From positions 422,649,240 to 422,713,239 of the forward strand of contig OV050030.1 in the NCBI GenBank assembly GCA_920105625.2: DNA of 64,000 nucleotides. The letters run 5' to 3'. Source of the DNA: Clusia tigrina. Its lineage: Eukaryota > Arthropoda > Insecta > Diptera > Clusiidae. Positions 46,881-57,174 of this stretch are shown here, in pieces (the first letter of the stretch is position 1; every line of letters starts with the position of its first letter). The notes beneath the pieces are model-generated. The model worked only from the letters and a program-made list of their open reading frames with translations, did no database searches and was not told the origin of the DNA. A program made the translations under genes and the position numbers.

Positions 46881-47485
46881 ATGTGGAAAACACAAATTTG
46901 TATATTGTTTACCTGGACGGTATTGGTTTCCGCGGTAAATATACTTGTTATCCTTACGATCCTCATTTCATTAATTACCTTAAATAATAAATTAGCATAT
47001 TTGGAACTACGAGCTAATTGCAGTCACTCACAACGTGTCGAGTTCTGATATTTTGGACTTCAATTTAAGGGTATCGCGGATCAGACGGGCTGCGCTGGCG
47101 ATCAGTGGCTATGTAGACATAAAGGAAGATTTGACAGATGACTTATTTATTCAAGCGACGATGACACGCAGTGCCACTGGTAGTTTAGATTATCAAGGCT
47201 TCCCCTTTCATTTGCCTAATGAAACGCTTACAAATACGATGAACTTCTCCTACAAGCGTTATATAATGCCTTCAGTGATGGATTGTGCACCCGCAAGTCC
47301 ACAATTCAACGATACTTTTGTGGGGCCACTCACCAAACGACGCATTGTCATTGATAAGTGTGTCATCAAGACCGATTGAATACCAACAAATTGGTTATTA
47401 TCGATTATTATTTGCCCTCACAGGACAAACGGAGGCATATTTACAAATTAATTTCAAATTGTCTATTGATACGAGTATATACTAA
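46881..47485 (+). CDS. Small secreted-protein gene, two exons, one frameshift near the end
   Basis: ATG at 46,881 opens MWKTQICILFTWTVLVSA, a good signal peptide (hydrophobic core, small residues before the cut). A 79-bp intron is inferred at 46,935-47,013 (GTAAAT...ACGAG), phase 0. It joins LIAVTHNVSSSDILDFNL and reads to VIDKCVIKTD at 47,376. There one extra T (in GATTGAA, 47,374-47,380) makes a TGA. One base on, the frame resumes as EYQQIGYYRLLFALTGQTEA to the stop at 47,483-47,485, for about 174 residues. The mature part has four N-glycosylation sequons (NVS, NET, NFS, NDT) and a Cys pair (MDCAP, DKCVI). Layout and the C-terminal GYYRLLF pattern recall the large dipteran families of small secreted proteins (DUF1091/MD-2-like), function unknown. 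The family is a guess. The frameshift may be a true lesion or a sequence error. Confidence 0.5.
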
Positions 47486-47526
47486 ATATTTACGAGTACT
47501 CCTACTCGCAGCTTCTTAGCCCCAGT

Positions 47527-47532
47527 AATAAA
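47527..47532 (+). terminator. Polyadenylation signal of the host-type gene
   Basis: AATAAA 42 bp after the stop codon at 47,485, the first canonical signal downstream. It supports the gene ending here. Confidence 0.5.
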
Positions 47533-47815
47533 TCGTGTGCATTTAAAGAACAAAAATATTCTTCAGTGTGCTGGAAATTCCGAGGTGCGCTGTGTTTCAG
47601 GAAGTGTCAGTGTACATATTCAAAAGTGGTGTCATTGGGCAAACAATTTCTAACCATTCCTAACCAGTATCCTAACATTATTTCGCGTTAAATTTTGTTG
47701 TTTTCGTTCTTGAGTGTGATAACGGCAGAGCATGTAAAGTTGGGATAGTACACGGCCTATTCCAAAGTATACTGAAAATTAGAACAACAACAAGTTTTTT
47801 GCCAGAACAGCTGTA

Positions 47816-48665
47816 TTTTATTCTAAACAGTTCCCTGCCGACTCAATACAGAGAGAGAGAGAGAGATACAGACCAGAGAACACAGAGAAAAGAAACTCTC
47901 TTTCGCTGCCGGCGAGCGTAGCGCACATATCAGAGAACACATAGAAGGGAAAGTCTTTGTCGCTGCCAGCGACCGTAGCGGACACATCACGATTTTCAGT
48001 GGATTCACCACGATTCTGAGTGGATTCAACACGATTTTCAGTGGATTCATGTACAGCGTCCGTCTGCTTTATTCCGCTGCTTTGCCGTTTGACGTTCTTT
48101 ACGCTGTGTACTCTGATACAGACGGTGTAAAACCATGTCGAGTGAGTATTAGCATTAGTATTATCGGCCGGTATGTCCTTCAAGATGTCGCTACATGACT
48201 TTGGAATGGTTGCTACGTTCACCAAATGCTCTCTTTTCGTCGGCAAATGCATTTTTCCGAAGAGGTAAAAGTCGCACGGTGCCAAATCAGACGGATACGG
48301 GGAGTGTTCGACAGTTAAAATGCGACTTTTAATAAAAAAAAATCGGTCAAAATGCGATAAATTGATGTGTTTGAGATGCGTCACTCCAATTCCAAGAATT
48401 TCAATGAAGATTTTGCATGATCTTTGATAAATGCACGCACGGTTTTGACAGAATCTGCGGTGATCACGAATTTCGGTTGGCCAACATGTTGCTCATCATC
48501 TATGTCCACACGACCGTTTTTGAACCACTCATGAAATCTGCCACGGGATAAATAATCATCACCATCAACTTGGCTCATCAATTGAAGCGAAGAATTTTTC
48601 CCAATTTTAAAACAAAACTTAATAATAACTCTTTGCTGGATGCTAATTTTTATATCGATAAACAT
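47816..48665 (-). pseudogene. Mariner transposase remnant (family 4), internally deleted
   Basis: The N-terminal part (48,665-48,381) reads IQQRVIIKFCFKIGKNSS, GRFHEWFKNGRVDIDDE, GQPKFVITADSVKTVRAF, the usual mariner HTH region but eroded. It is followed at 48,320-48,190 by VEHSPYPSDLAPCDFYLFGK and a decayed C-terminus (NVATIPKSCSDILKDIPADN). The first two catalytic Asp motifs are missing, and in the third YSPD is changed to YPSD. A hAT MITE sits in its C-terminal end at 47,874-48,115. Element termini were not identified. Confidence 0.75.
47874..48115. mobile_element. hAT-type MITE, copy 2 (with duplicated left end)
   Basis: 242 bp between perfect 8-bp repeats ATACAGAC (47,866-47,873 and 48,116-48,123), again fitting nTnnnnAn. 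Outer ends are CAGAGAACACAGAGAAA and, inverted, CAGAGTACACAGCGTAAAG. It is longer than copy 1 because the left end is repeated inside (CAGAGAACACATAGAAGGG at 47,931) and because it has three copies of the ACGATTTTCAGTGGATTC motif instead of two. Inserted into a mariner remnant. Confidence 0.92.
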
Positions 48666-48960
48666 AGTGTCACTTCAGAGGCAATAACTCTGCTTCTATT
48701 AATCCAAAGGTGGTGACAATACCTCAGTGAGTAATCTACTTTTCTGACGCATTTAATTGATAATATATGACCTCACTAGAAATATAGATTTTTCCTCTTT
48801 ACTTTGTATAATTATTGTATATTGTGAGTAGGTGGTAAATTGGTGAAGTGGCTGGTAAAAAGAGTGAGCGAGGGAAGGGTTATTCCTAAAGCATCTACAC
48901 AAAATCGTAACAAAATCTTCATATAAATTATGAAGGTATGTTTGCACTCCGGTATGTGCT

Positions 48961-50816
48961 AGGTAGGTAGGTAGGGAGGGCAGCCGCATCACCAATAACC
49001 AGTGATGCCACTTAGACCACCAGTTGGGTCCGTTGTGAACCGCGGATGCGAGGCATGGCTACGCTTCCCCCTCCCGATTGAACCACCCTGAGCCTTTTAC
49101 AAAGCGAAGAAGGTTGTTAACACCTGACTGATATAGACCATTTATACTTGTTAAGAAGTGGGATCCTAGCAAACGCTCCCTATTTCTGGCAAAAGCAGGA
49201 CATGTACAGAAGAGATGCTGGACCGTTTCCAGCTCCTCCTCGTTCCTGCAGCTGCGGTAGAAATCATGTATATAAACTCCCATTCTTTTTGCATGATTTC
49301 CTATTAGACAATGTCCCATGAGGGCTCCTATTAAAGTCCTAATTTGTAGTCTATTGAGTCTAATGATATTCCTAGATAGACGCAGATTTAGCCTCGGCCA
49401 TGTTTGCCTGGCGATTTCACAGGTAGTGGCACAGATCCACCTTTGATTGGTAGAATTAATCAGTGTCTCTCTTATGAGAAGCTTACAAGTCGCGAGAGGT
49501 ACACCTATATACCTACCGACATTTGGCATACAAGTGCCATCTCTCGCAAGTTGATCAGCCTTGCAGTTCCCTGGTATATCCCTATGTCCTGGCACCCAGC
49601 ACAACTGGACATGGAATTTTTTAGCCATCTCATTTAGAGATCGGCGACAGTCTAAGACACTCCTCGATGTTATTTGGAATGCATTCAAAGCCCTTAGTGC
49701 AGCCTGGCTGTCCGACAAAATGCAGACATCCTTGGCGGTTACCTCGTTTATCCTCAGCCAATTCAAGGCTTCGTGAATAGCGGTTACTTCCGCTTGAAAA
49801 ACACTGCAGTGATCCATTAGTTTGATGGATTCACTGATTGAGGGCATTTCGCAATAGACTCCTGATCCTACACCGGTATTCATTTTTGATCCGTCTGTGT
49901 ATATCTTAATGGGAGTATCTGGTGATGGATCCCCCTCGAGCCATTCCTCTCTGGAAGGAATTCTGACCCAAAAGTTCCTTTCGAAACAGAGGGAAGAAGG
50001 AAGGTAATCAATATCACTGGGTATGTCCGTGTAGGATTCTAATATGGTCGCATGTCCATACGGAACAGCTTTCCATTGTGAGCTCGCCTTGAGCCGAATA
50101 GCGGAGCATGCCGCTAAATATTTGCAGAGAGATCTAAGGGTGGCAGATGTAGTCCAATGCCAAGGTTGGCGTGGTTTTCATGGTGCCACTTATTGCTAAT
50201 TCTGCTGATCTCTGTGCCTTACCGAGTGTTTCGTGGTAGGTCCTTTTCTGAATTGCAGTCCACCTGACCACATTTCCAAATAGGAGAATTGGCCTGACAA
50301 CCGCAGTGTAAAGCCAGTGAGCTACCCTGGGCTTAATTCCCCAGGTTTTACCTATAGCTCTTTTGCAGGCGTAAAAAGCCACCCCAGCTTCTATGGTGTT
50401 TGACTTCCAAGTAAGCTTTCTATCGATTATAAGACCAAAGTATTTCGTCTCTTCTGAAATCCATAGAGCTTTCCCCTTAAGAGTAATTGGGTCTAATTGA
50501 GGGATTTTATGTTTACTAGTAAACAGAATGACCTTAGTCTTATCCGGATTTACTCCAAGACCACAGTCCTCCGCCCACTTTGAAAGAATATCTAGAGCAT
50601 TTTGCAACGAATCTCTCAGTGTAGATGTGAATTTTCCAGTGACAGCAATGACAACATCATCGGCATAAGCCACCACCTTACATCCCACCGCCTCTAATCT
50701 TATCAGGAGTTTGTTAACAACTGTGTTCCATAGAAACGGTGAGAGGACACCTCCCTGAGGTGTACCCCTGCTCACCAACTTACGTAGGACCGATTCTCCT
50801 AGATTCGCCTCATTCG
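48961..50816 (-). mobile_element. 5'-truncated LINE with perfect 12-bp target duplications
   Basis: About 1,856 bp flanked by CCGGTATGTGCT at 48,949-48,960 and 50,817-50,828. The minus-strand 3' end is a UTR ending in CCTACCTACCTACCT at 48,961. The perfect duplication and long readable frames mark it as one of the youngest insertions in the window. Confidence 0.93.
49059..50816 (-). pseudogene. LINE reverse transcriptase and RNase H (I/LOA type), one frameshift
   Basis: Enters mid reverse transcriptase with VSRGTPQGGVLSPFLWN, VVAYADDVVIA (catalytic YADD), GLGVNPDKTKVILF, YFGLIIDRKLTW and ALDYICHP. One extra base near 50,135 (CACCCTTAGA) ends that frame. It resumes as LRSLCKYLAACSAIRLKASS and leads into RNase H: IYTDGSK, FQAEVTAIHEAL, LSDSQAALRAL, WVPGHRDIPGNCKADQLA, with the acidic residues in place. 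A C-terminal zinc-knuckle (CRNEEELETVQHLFCTC) and FNREGEA-stop at 49,059 complete ORF2. The endonuclease and ORF1 are lost through truncation. Presence of RNase H points to the I/LOA/R1 group rather than classic Jockey. Confidence 0.88.
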
Positions 50817-50828
50817 CCGGTATGTGCT

Positions 50829-53064
50829 TGAACTTATAAGAGTATTGAAGGTATTAGTTCCTAGTACCCATCTCCTGCATATACCACTGAAAAACTGCAA
50901 TACTAACTGATCATATTTGGTTTCAAATATTATTCAAAGAGTAGTCAGTCTGAATTAAGGAACAAGCAAAGTGGTTCACATCCCAGAGCAGAGTAGTCTT
51001 AAATTTAATAAAAGCCCCATCTCTATACACAAATCTTTCATCCACGGACATAATAAAAATATTCAATAGGGGAATGATTGAGAATTTCTTAGATATAATT
51101 ATGAGAGACACTAATTTAACAACTCTTCCAGTGTGAATCAAAGGAAGTAGACGTCTATTACAGCTCCTGTCATTTCAGATTTTTCTTCTCGATTATGTTG
51201 ATTGGATATTCCACCCTTGATTCAATTCAAATTCAACAAATTCAAGCGTGCCAAAATATGATCAAATTACTTTAGATAATTAAATCATTAATTTAAACCA
51301 TCATTCTAAAAACTATAAAAAAGGACATGTGTTTGGGCTGACATACGGTAATTGTGAACCCTAAAAGTAAACCAATTTCTGTGTAGTATATTCAATATTT
51401 GGGTTTCATATTTAAAAATTATCCCTCGTGCATATTGGAGCAGTTGCAAAGCAGACTCCTCTTAAGTTGTGCGATTAAGTACCTATTGGAGTTTGTTATA
51501 TAGTATTTAGTGTAGTTTATTATATAGTATATAGTATTATTATATAGTATTGCCCCTGAGACCTTTCTAACCAACCTGACAATTATGTTTACCCATATAA
51601 TGAAAAGTGGCAAACTCTCAAAAGCGATTGAAGGGTGTGTTGGCAGAATAAACGAAACAATATTTTGATCGTATGCTGAAACTATAACTGCAACATATAA
51701 TATATGGCGGAGGTGCTCAATATTCATGGTGGTGGGCTTGAGAGTAGTTAAATTATACTCCAAAAATCAGACTAATACTGTGTCTGTATACTAAGAATGT
51801 AAATACCTCAATAGAATTTAGCCACATCATTTTTCAATGAACAACATTTTTCTATGGAGAACGATGCAAGTGTTTGTATTGTTTTTTTGCAGAAAATGAT
51901 GGTAAGAATTCATAAGGATGATGGTTCCGATTCATAACAGAATTATATTAAAAGAAAAATAATAGTACTAGTCTGTTCAAAGTAGGATCTGTTAGAATAC
52001 TTGCTCAGTCTTGGGTATTGTTAAATCAAATTATTAAGGTAACGCTATTGGCCTCGTACGTTATCATCCATTTTTCAATCAGTATCAGTTTAAAGCTTCA
52101 AAGCACTATTTGTAAACTGCTGCATAATTCTAAACGCAGACTCTAAATGGTCAGCCTTACACGCGTCTAAGTTAAAGCGCTTGATTGGCACAGCCGTGTG
52201 CAAGTGTAGCAAGGCCACCATGTCTCGAACCACATTTAAATACGAGCAACACCGATCATGCCAAAGTAAAAGTTGTCGCGAACACAATAGACGCCCAAAT
52301 CAATGCGATATTGTTGGCAGATATTTACAACAATAGCCAAGAATACGCGAATTTGTCTCAGAATTTCTTAATGAAATAATAATCAACTTAGAACAGGCTG
52401 AAATGAGCGCAGGTGCATTTCTCAGACGGAATGCCAAGCCAGCAATCATTCTATTTGCACTGACTTCAGGTAATTTTTTAGTATTATACACTAAACTGGG
52501 GCACCTTCCAAGGACGTTTAAGTGAGTGTGAGTGTGTGTGTGTGTGTGTGTGCAAGTGTGACTGTACGTATGCACTACGAGTATTGCCGCCAAATTAAGT
52601 TAAAGAGTTGGGTGCATAAGCGGCAAAGGAAAACGCTCATTAAGCAGATTTTATTAGACGGGCGGCGACTCTGTTCTACCTCGCTTGCTGGTTGCGGTGT
52701 TGTTCTGTGCCAGCATATTCAAAAATTGTATACTTGTAAAGTGTGGAATAAGTGTGGTGCGCTCTAGAGATGTAAGATGTAACGTTTTGTTAGAATACAG
52801 ATCTCCGGTGTAGATAAAAAAATAAATATTAATATGAGTCACTGGTGTAGATAAAAAAAAAAATATTAATATCAACATCATTCATTCATGATCGAAGAAC
52901 GCGATGTTTATTCCACATTTTAAATAACAAGGAAAGTAAATTCGACTTCTTTCAAGACACATTTTACTGTTTTAGATGATTTCTCTTGCCTTTATGTTGA
53001 ACGAAACGAAAAATATCCTCACCTTCTACATGATAATAGTGTTAACCAAAAGTGGGTATCTACT
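50829..53064. other. Unassigned stretch
   Basis: A TATATAGTAT-rich block lies at 51,495-51,550 and (GT)n at 52,523-52,552. Minus-strand open stretches at 52,090-52,500 (for example FRLRNAPALISACSKLIIIS) have a coding feel, but no family is recognised. A duplicated GGTGTAGATAAAAAAATAA occurs at 52,807 and 52,844. Confidence 0.45.
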
Positions 53065-53077
53065 TAGACTAGTCTAA

Positions 53078-53174
53078 TCGGAGGTGTGTTGTTGCGCGGT
53101 GGTATCACAATGGACCCATGGTGGTCTGAGTGAGCTGGTCCTTAGACCGGCTGCCACGTTAACCTAACCTAGCC
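53078..53174 (+). mobile_element. 97-bp retroposon: LINE 3' tail
   Basis: Flanked by a perfect 13-bp repeat TAGACTAGTCTAA (53,065-53,077 and 53,175-53,187). The insert holds GGTATCACAATGGACCC, GGTCTGAGTGAGCT and ends TTAACCTAACCTAGCC, the same 3' end as the fragments at 25.5 and 41.9 kb. Confidence 0.93.
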
Positions 53175-53404
53175 TAGACTAGTCTAAATTTTTAATTAAC
53201 AGGATCTTATCTATACAGAATACTGTGCCACTTCATCAACCCAGTATCTCGTTTATATTATATTTTGTGTATGATTACAACAAAAAAGCTTAAGTAAGAC
53301 CCTAGTTTGAACAAATTTGGACTGGTTATCTTCTACGACTGAAACGATTTGGAACTGTGTTAGCAAGAAAATTGTTTTATATAAAAATATACACATTGAA
53401 AATC

Positions 53405-53554
53405 ACCCGGGAGGTCGTGGGTTCGAATCCTGCTCCGTCATGGTTTCAAAAATGTTTCCCTTTCTCTACGAATCGAAGGTATTAGTTGCTAGTATTCACT
53501 CCTCCAAGCACCTGCAGACATTATTAAATATGGTTGCAGGTTTAATAATAATAG
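53405..53554 (+). mobile_element. tRNA-derived SINE, 5'-truncated and diverged
   Basis: Begins just before a B box (GGGTTCGAATCC at 53,419), then a body similar to the 38.8-kb copy (TTTCTCTACGAATCGAAGG, TTAGTTGCTAGTATTCACTC) and a TTAATAATAATAG tail. No A box. No target duplication was found. Confidence 0.72.
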
Positions 53555-53885
53555 TAAATATTTACAATATTAAAATAGATACAAAGCATGAACTTAACCA
53601 TCTTCTTGTTTGGTTTGTTTGTTAACAAGCGAGTAATTTGTGTGGTGAATCGAGTATCCCTTACTTTTAAAGGACATTATTAACGTCTGGAAAATGAAGA
53701 TATTGCTTATTCTTACAATAATTTGATTTTGCTTTAGATTTTAAGTAATTCCGTATTGCAAAATATCGTGACTCCCAAACGAGTAAATCGAAACAAATTT
53801 TGGAGATGAAAGTAACGAACAATAGCAAGTGTCGAAGGGTGAATATACGAGTATTTGGTACACACCGGTTACTCACTGGGTACTA

Positions 53886-53945
53886 GATAGATATATTTAA
53901 GGGTGTTATACACTGCGACCTGAAAGATCTATTGTGATACCCCTA
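53886..53945 (-). mobile_element. 60-bp retroposon: I-like LINE tail, minus orientation
   Basis: Flanked by a perfect 13-bp repeat TCACTGGGTACTA (53,873-53,885 and 53,946-53,958). On the minus strand it reads GGGTATCACAATAGATCTTT through GTGTATAACACCCTTAAATA, the tail found at 18.2, 28.2 and 61.9 kb. One of the shortest credible retroposon insertions one could recognise. Confidence 0.93.
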
Positions 53946-53958
53946 TCACTGGGTACTA

Positions 53959-55600
53959 ACTGGGTACTAAATTTCATGTAGCTTTGTACTGAAGTGCGAA
54001 AAACATGCGCTAGTTGTATTTTAATTGTTTATAGCCAGATTATGGAGTTGATATTTTTTTGAATAATTTATATTTAATAATTGCCTTGCTTTCTAGTAAA
54101 AATTTCTGAGTCAGATTTGCCTTTCTGGTACATGGACACTTTATACCATACACCTTTAAAACGTGAGTGAAGATTGAGAATTTGATCGCTTTGCTTTGCT
54201 TGAATTTAAAAATTTTAATTGCTTGCTTTAGGCAAATACCAAGCCAAAAAATTCTAAGTAAAGTTTCCTACATTCCCAATACTGCTTATATAAATGTCAT
54301 TCAATTATAATCCTAAGCCACCAACAACATTTCTTATATGAACGTCCAGTAAAGTACGATTACAGCGAAGAGTAGTAAAGTAACAAGAAAAGGCGGAGAC
54401 AAATGTTGATCACATGTGAAGATCTATGTTTAATTATTCGTTATAAATAGTTCATAATTAGGGGCTATGGTGCCTGTCCAGCTAAACTAGCAATGAGAGA
54501 CAAACATTATTTTGGTGTTTTCTTCAAGATTTATTACTTTGTGCCAGGGGTCCAATATTGAATTTTGTGATCGTATAACACAGAAATTTATGTTTTCTAA
54601 ACATTTTCCGCACCACTAAAAACTCTTATATAAGGAGCTCCTTGAATCCTGGTATAGGCTACTCACTCACGATTTGATACCATACAAAGCGAAAGAGAAC
54701 CTAGGCCTGTGCCTTCCAAGTCCCAGTCAAACCAAATACGCTCTCTTAACTCTACTCTTATTACACAGTATTTGGTCAAACCACCACCACATCTTCCGCT
54801 CTTACGAGCGCCATTTCGCTACAAACGTATGCGCACTAAAAATGGTATCTAACAACTGAAGCCACAAATTGGCCTCTACTTTTGGCTTGTGTCTCTGCGG
54901 TCGTTCGTTAAGTCTTCTTTGGCTTTGTTTGTATGGAAATTTGCGTTTTTCCATGCATTTCTTCAATTTTTACTGTTGCAATTTGGCAAATATTTTACAA
55001 CTGTTTTTTAATTGTTGGCTTATCCAATACGCGGAACTGTTTTTGATGCAAATGATCAAATATCACGTCAGTTTTTTCTTTGGTTTTCCTTTGCATGCAA
55101 TTATTTGCGTTAATTTGTTGTTGTTGTTGTTGTTTGCCGTTATTAGTATTTTGGAGAGAAATTAGCAAATTGCGCATAGTTTATAAACAACAAAAAAATA
55201 GTTGCCAGAAATTTAATTTATAATTAATTACTTTACTGCGCAGAGGAGTGTGAGTGCACCGTTCGAATCAAAAAAAATTGTAAACCATTCCGTAATGCAT
55301 AACGTTGTAATACTCGTAATAAGGCGGCTTTTTGTTGTCTTCTCTTTCATAGAATTTCGATATTACTTACAATTAATAAATTATTCATTTAGTATTTGGA
55401 TTTGTAATTTCGTTCAAATGAAAGCAATGTACATAATTATGAGGTACTTTATGGAAATATTGATGAATAACAAACCCGGCAAATTGTTGTTCCATTTTTT
55501 CACATGTTTATAATCGCCGAGCATACTAAAATACTTTTATCCTTTCCGACAGCCAACAATACAGTGGCAACCAATATGCTTAGCAATTTCTCTATACATA
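53959..55600. other. Unassigned stretch
   Basis: Begins with a further partial copy of the flank (ACTGGGTACTAA). A short (TTG)n lies at 55,118-55,134. The block 54,860-55,240 looks like unique fly non-coding DNA. No exon supported. Confidence 0.5.
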
Positions 55601-56876
55601 TACGAGGGGTACTATTTATATTTCGGGAACTGGGAACACTAATGTCAATAGCTAAAATCTGGCAACACCATAATAAAGTATGACATTTTTAGCATAAACG
55701 TACTCACAACGTGTTGATGTACAAGTGCTATTTGTTTGGTTTACACTGAGTTAAGAAAATCAATTTGGCCAAAAAGTGGAAATTTCAAGACAAGGTTTTC
55801 TTTGGATTATTTTTCACAACTTTCGACGTTGATTATCTCAACAAGAATGTTTCGATGAACTCAGTTCCTTGTATGGCGATAGAGAACCATCAAAAACCAC
55901 AGTATATCGCTGATATAGAGAATTCAGTCGAGGTCGCCGACGAACTCCGTGAAGGTCGTCCAAAATCGGTTGTTGTGCCACAAAACATCAATGCAGTCCT
56001 TGAACTGATAATGCAAGATCGTCATGTAACAAATCGTGAGATAGAGGACACCTTGGGCATTACTTCCACTTCCATACATTCAATATTACATGAATATTTG
56101 GCTGTAAAAAGCTTTGTTCGCATTGGATCCCACATAATTTGACAATCGATAAAAAAAAAGGCTCGTGTCAATTAGTGTAGGGAAATGATTAAAAAGTTCG
56201 ACCGTGGTGTGACAGGGACAGAGACGTGTATAAAATCGTGACAGGTGACGAATCATGGATATATGCGCATGAGCAGGAAACAAAACAACAATCGACCGTG
56301 TGGGTATTCCAAGACGAGCTAAATCCAACAAAAGTTGTTCGTGGAAGAAGCACAGCGAAGCAAATGGTCGCCTGTTTCTTCGACCGAATGGGTCATGTGG
56401 CCACTGTTCCGTTTGAGCAACGTAGGACGGTCAATTCTGAGTGGTACACGACCATTTGTTTGCCGGAAGTCTTCGGAGAAATTTGTAAAGCCAACCGCCA
56501 AAGACGAATCATTCTCCATCATGACAATGCGAGCTCTCACTCATCTCGTCAAACAGGTGAATTTTTGAGCAGTCAAAACATCGAATTGATGACTCATTCT
56601 CCGTACAGTCCTGATTTGGCACCCAATGATTCTTCTTGTTCCCGAATATCAAAGGTAAACTGCGTGGTCAACGATTTACGAGCGCCGAAGAAGCAGTTGA
56701 AGCCTTCAAAAACCATGTTTTGGAGGTGTCTCAAGAGGAATGGAGAAACTGCCATGACAAATGGTTTGAACGAATCCAAAAGTGTATTGATCATCAAGGG
56801 GCATATTTTGAAAAGCCATTTTCATTTAAAAATATTTGTTATTTGCTATTCCCGAAATATAAATGGTACCACTCGT
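55601..56876 (+). mobile_element. Mariner element, family 1 copy B (inactive)
   Basis: About 1.28 kb, TA-flanked, with inverted ends TACGAGGGGTACTATTTATA and TACGAGTGGTACCATTTATA, both continuing TTTCGGGA. It is the plus-strand sister of the element at 1,591-2,889 and better preserved at its termini. Confidence 0.93.
55765..56850 (+). pseudogene. Mariner transposase, frameshifted (family 1 copy B)
   Basis: The N-terminal frame (55,765-56,142) has LREGRPKSVVVPQNINAV and DRHVTNREIEDTLGITSTSI and ends at SHII-stop, the lesion shared with copy A. The catalytic part has VTGDESWIYAHE (first Asp) from 56,241, IILHHDNASSHSSRQT (second Asp) and YSPDLAPND (third Asp, 34 residues on). A one-base deletion near 56,630 then shifts the frame, so FFLFP is lost and the C-terminal KGKLRGQRFTSAEEAVEAF continues in another frame to about 56,840. 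Some N-terminal sequence present in copy A is missing before ELREGRPKS. Confidence 0.9.
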
Positions 56877-57174
56877 ATAAGGACAAATAAAATAACCAAA
56901 AATAGTGACAATTGGGTACATGAAAATTCACACCTTTTATACTGCAGTGTATATTGCCTTCAAGAAAATGTGAAATATAATAGGAGGTGTGGCATATATG
57001 GACATACGAGTATATAAACAATATTTTTCAGTGTCACTCCATGAGTAGATTCAGCCATATCTCTCAGTCAGTCTATGAGCTATTGCACACTATGTTCAAC
57101 AATAGAGAAACGATGATAACTTGGAAAGTATAAAAGATAAATATTTAATTTCAATTTTTGCATTGAAGTATATA

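Noticed and set aside
47024..47042. Alternative splice acceptor (TTGCAG, ending at 47,023) for the host-type gene
   Set aside because: It looks stronger, but joining it to the 46,934 donor gives the wrong frame; the acceptor at 47,012-47,013 keeps the frame.
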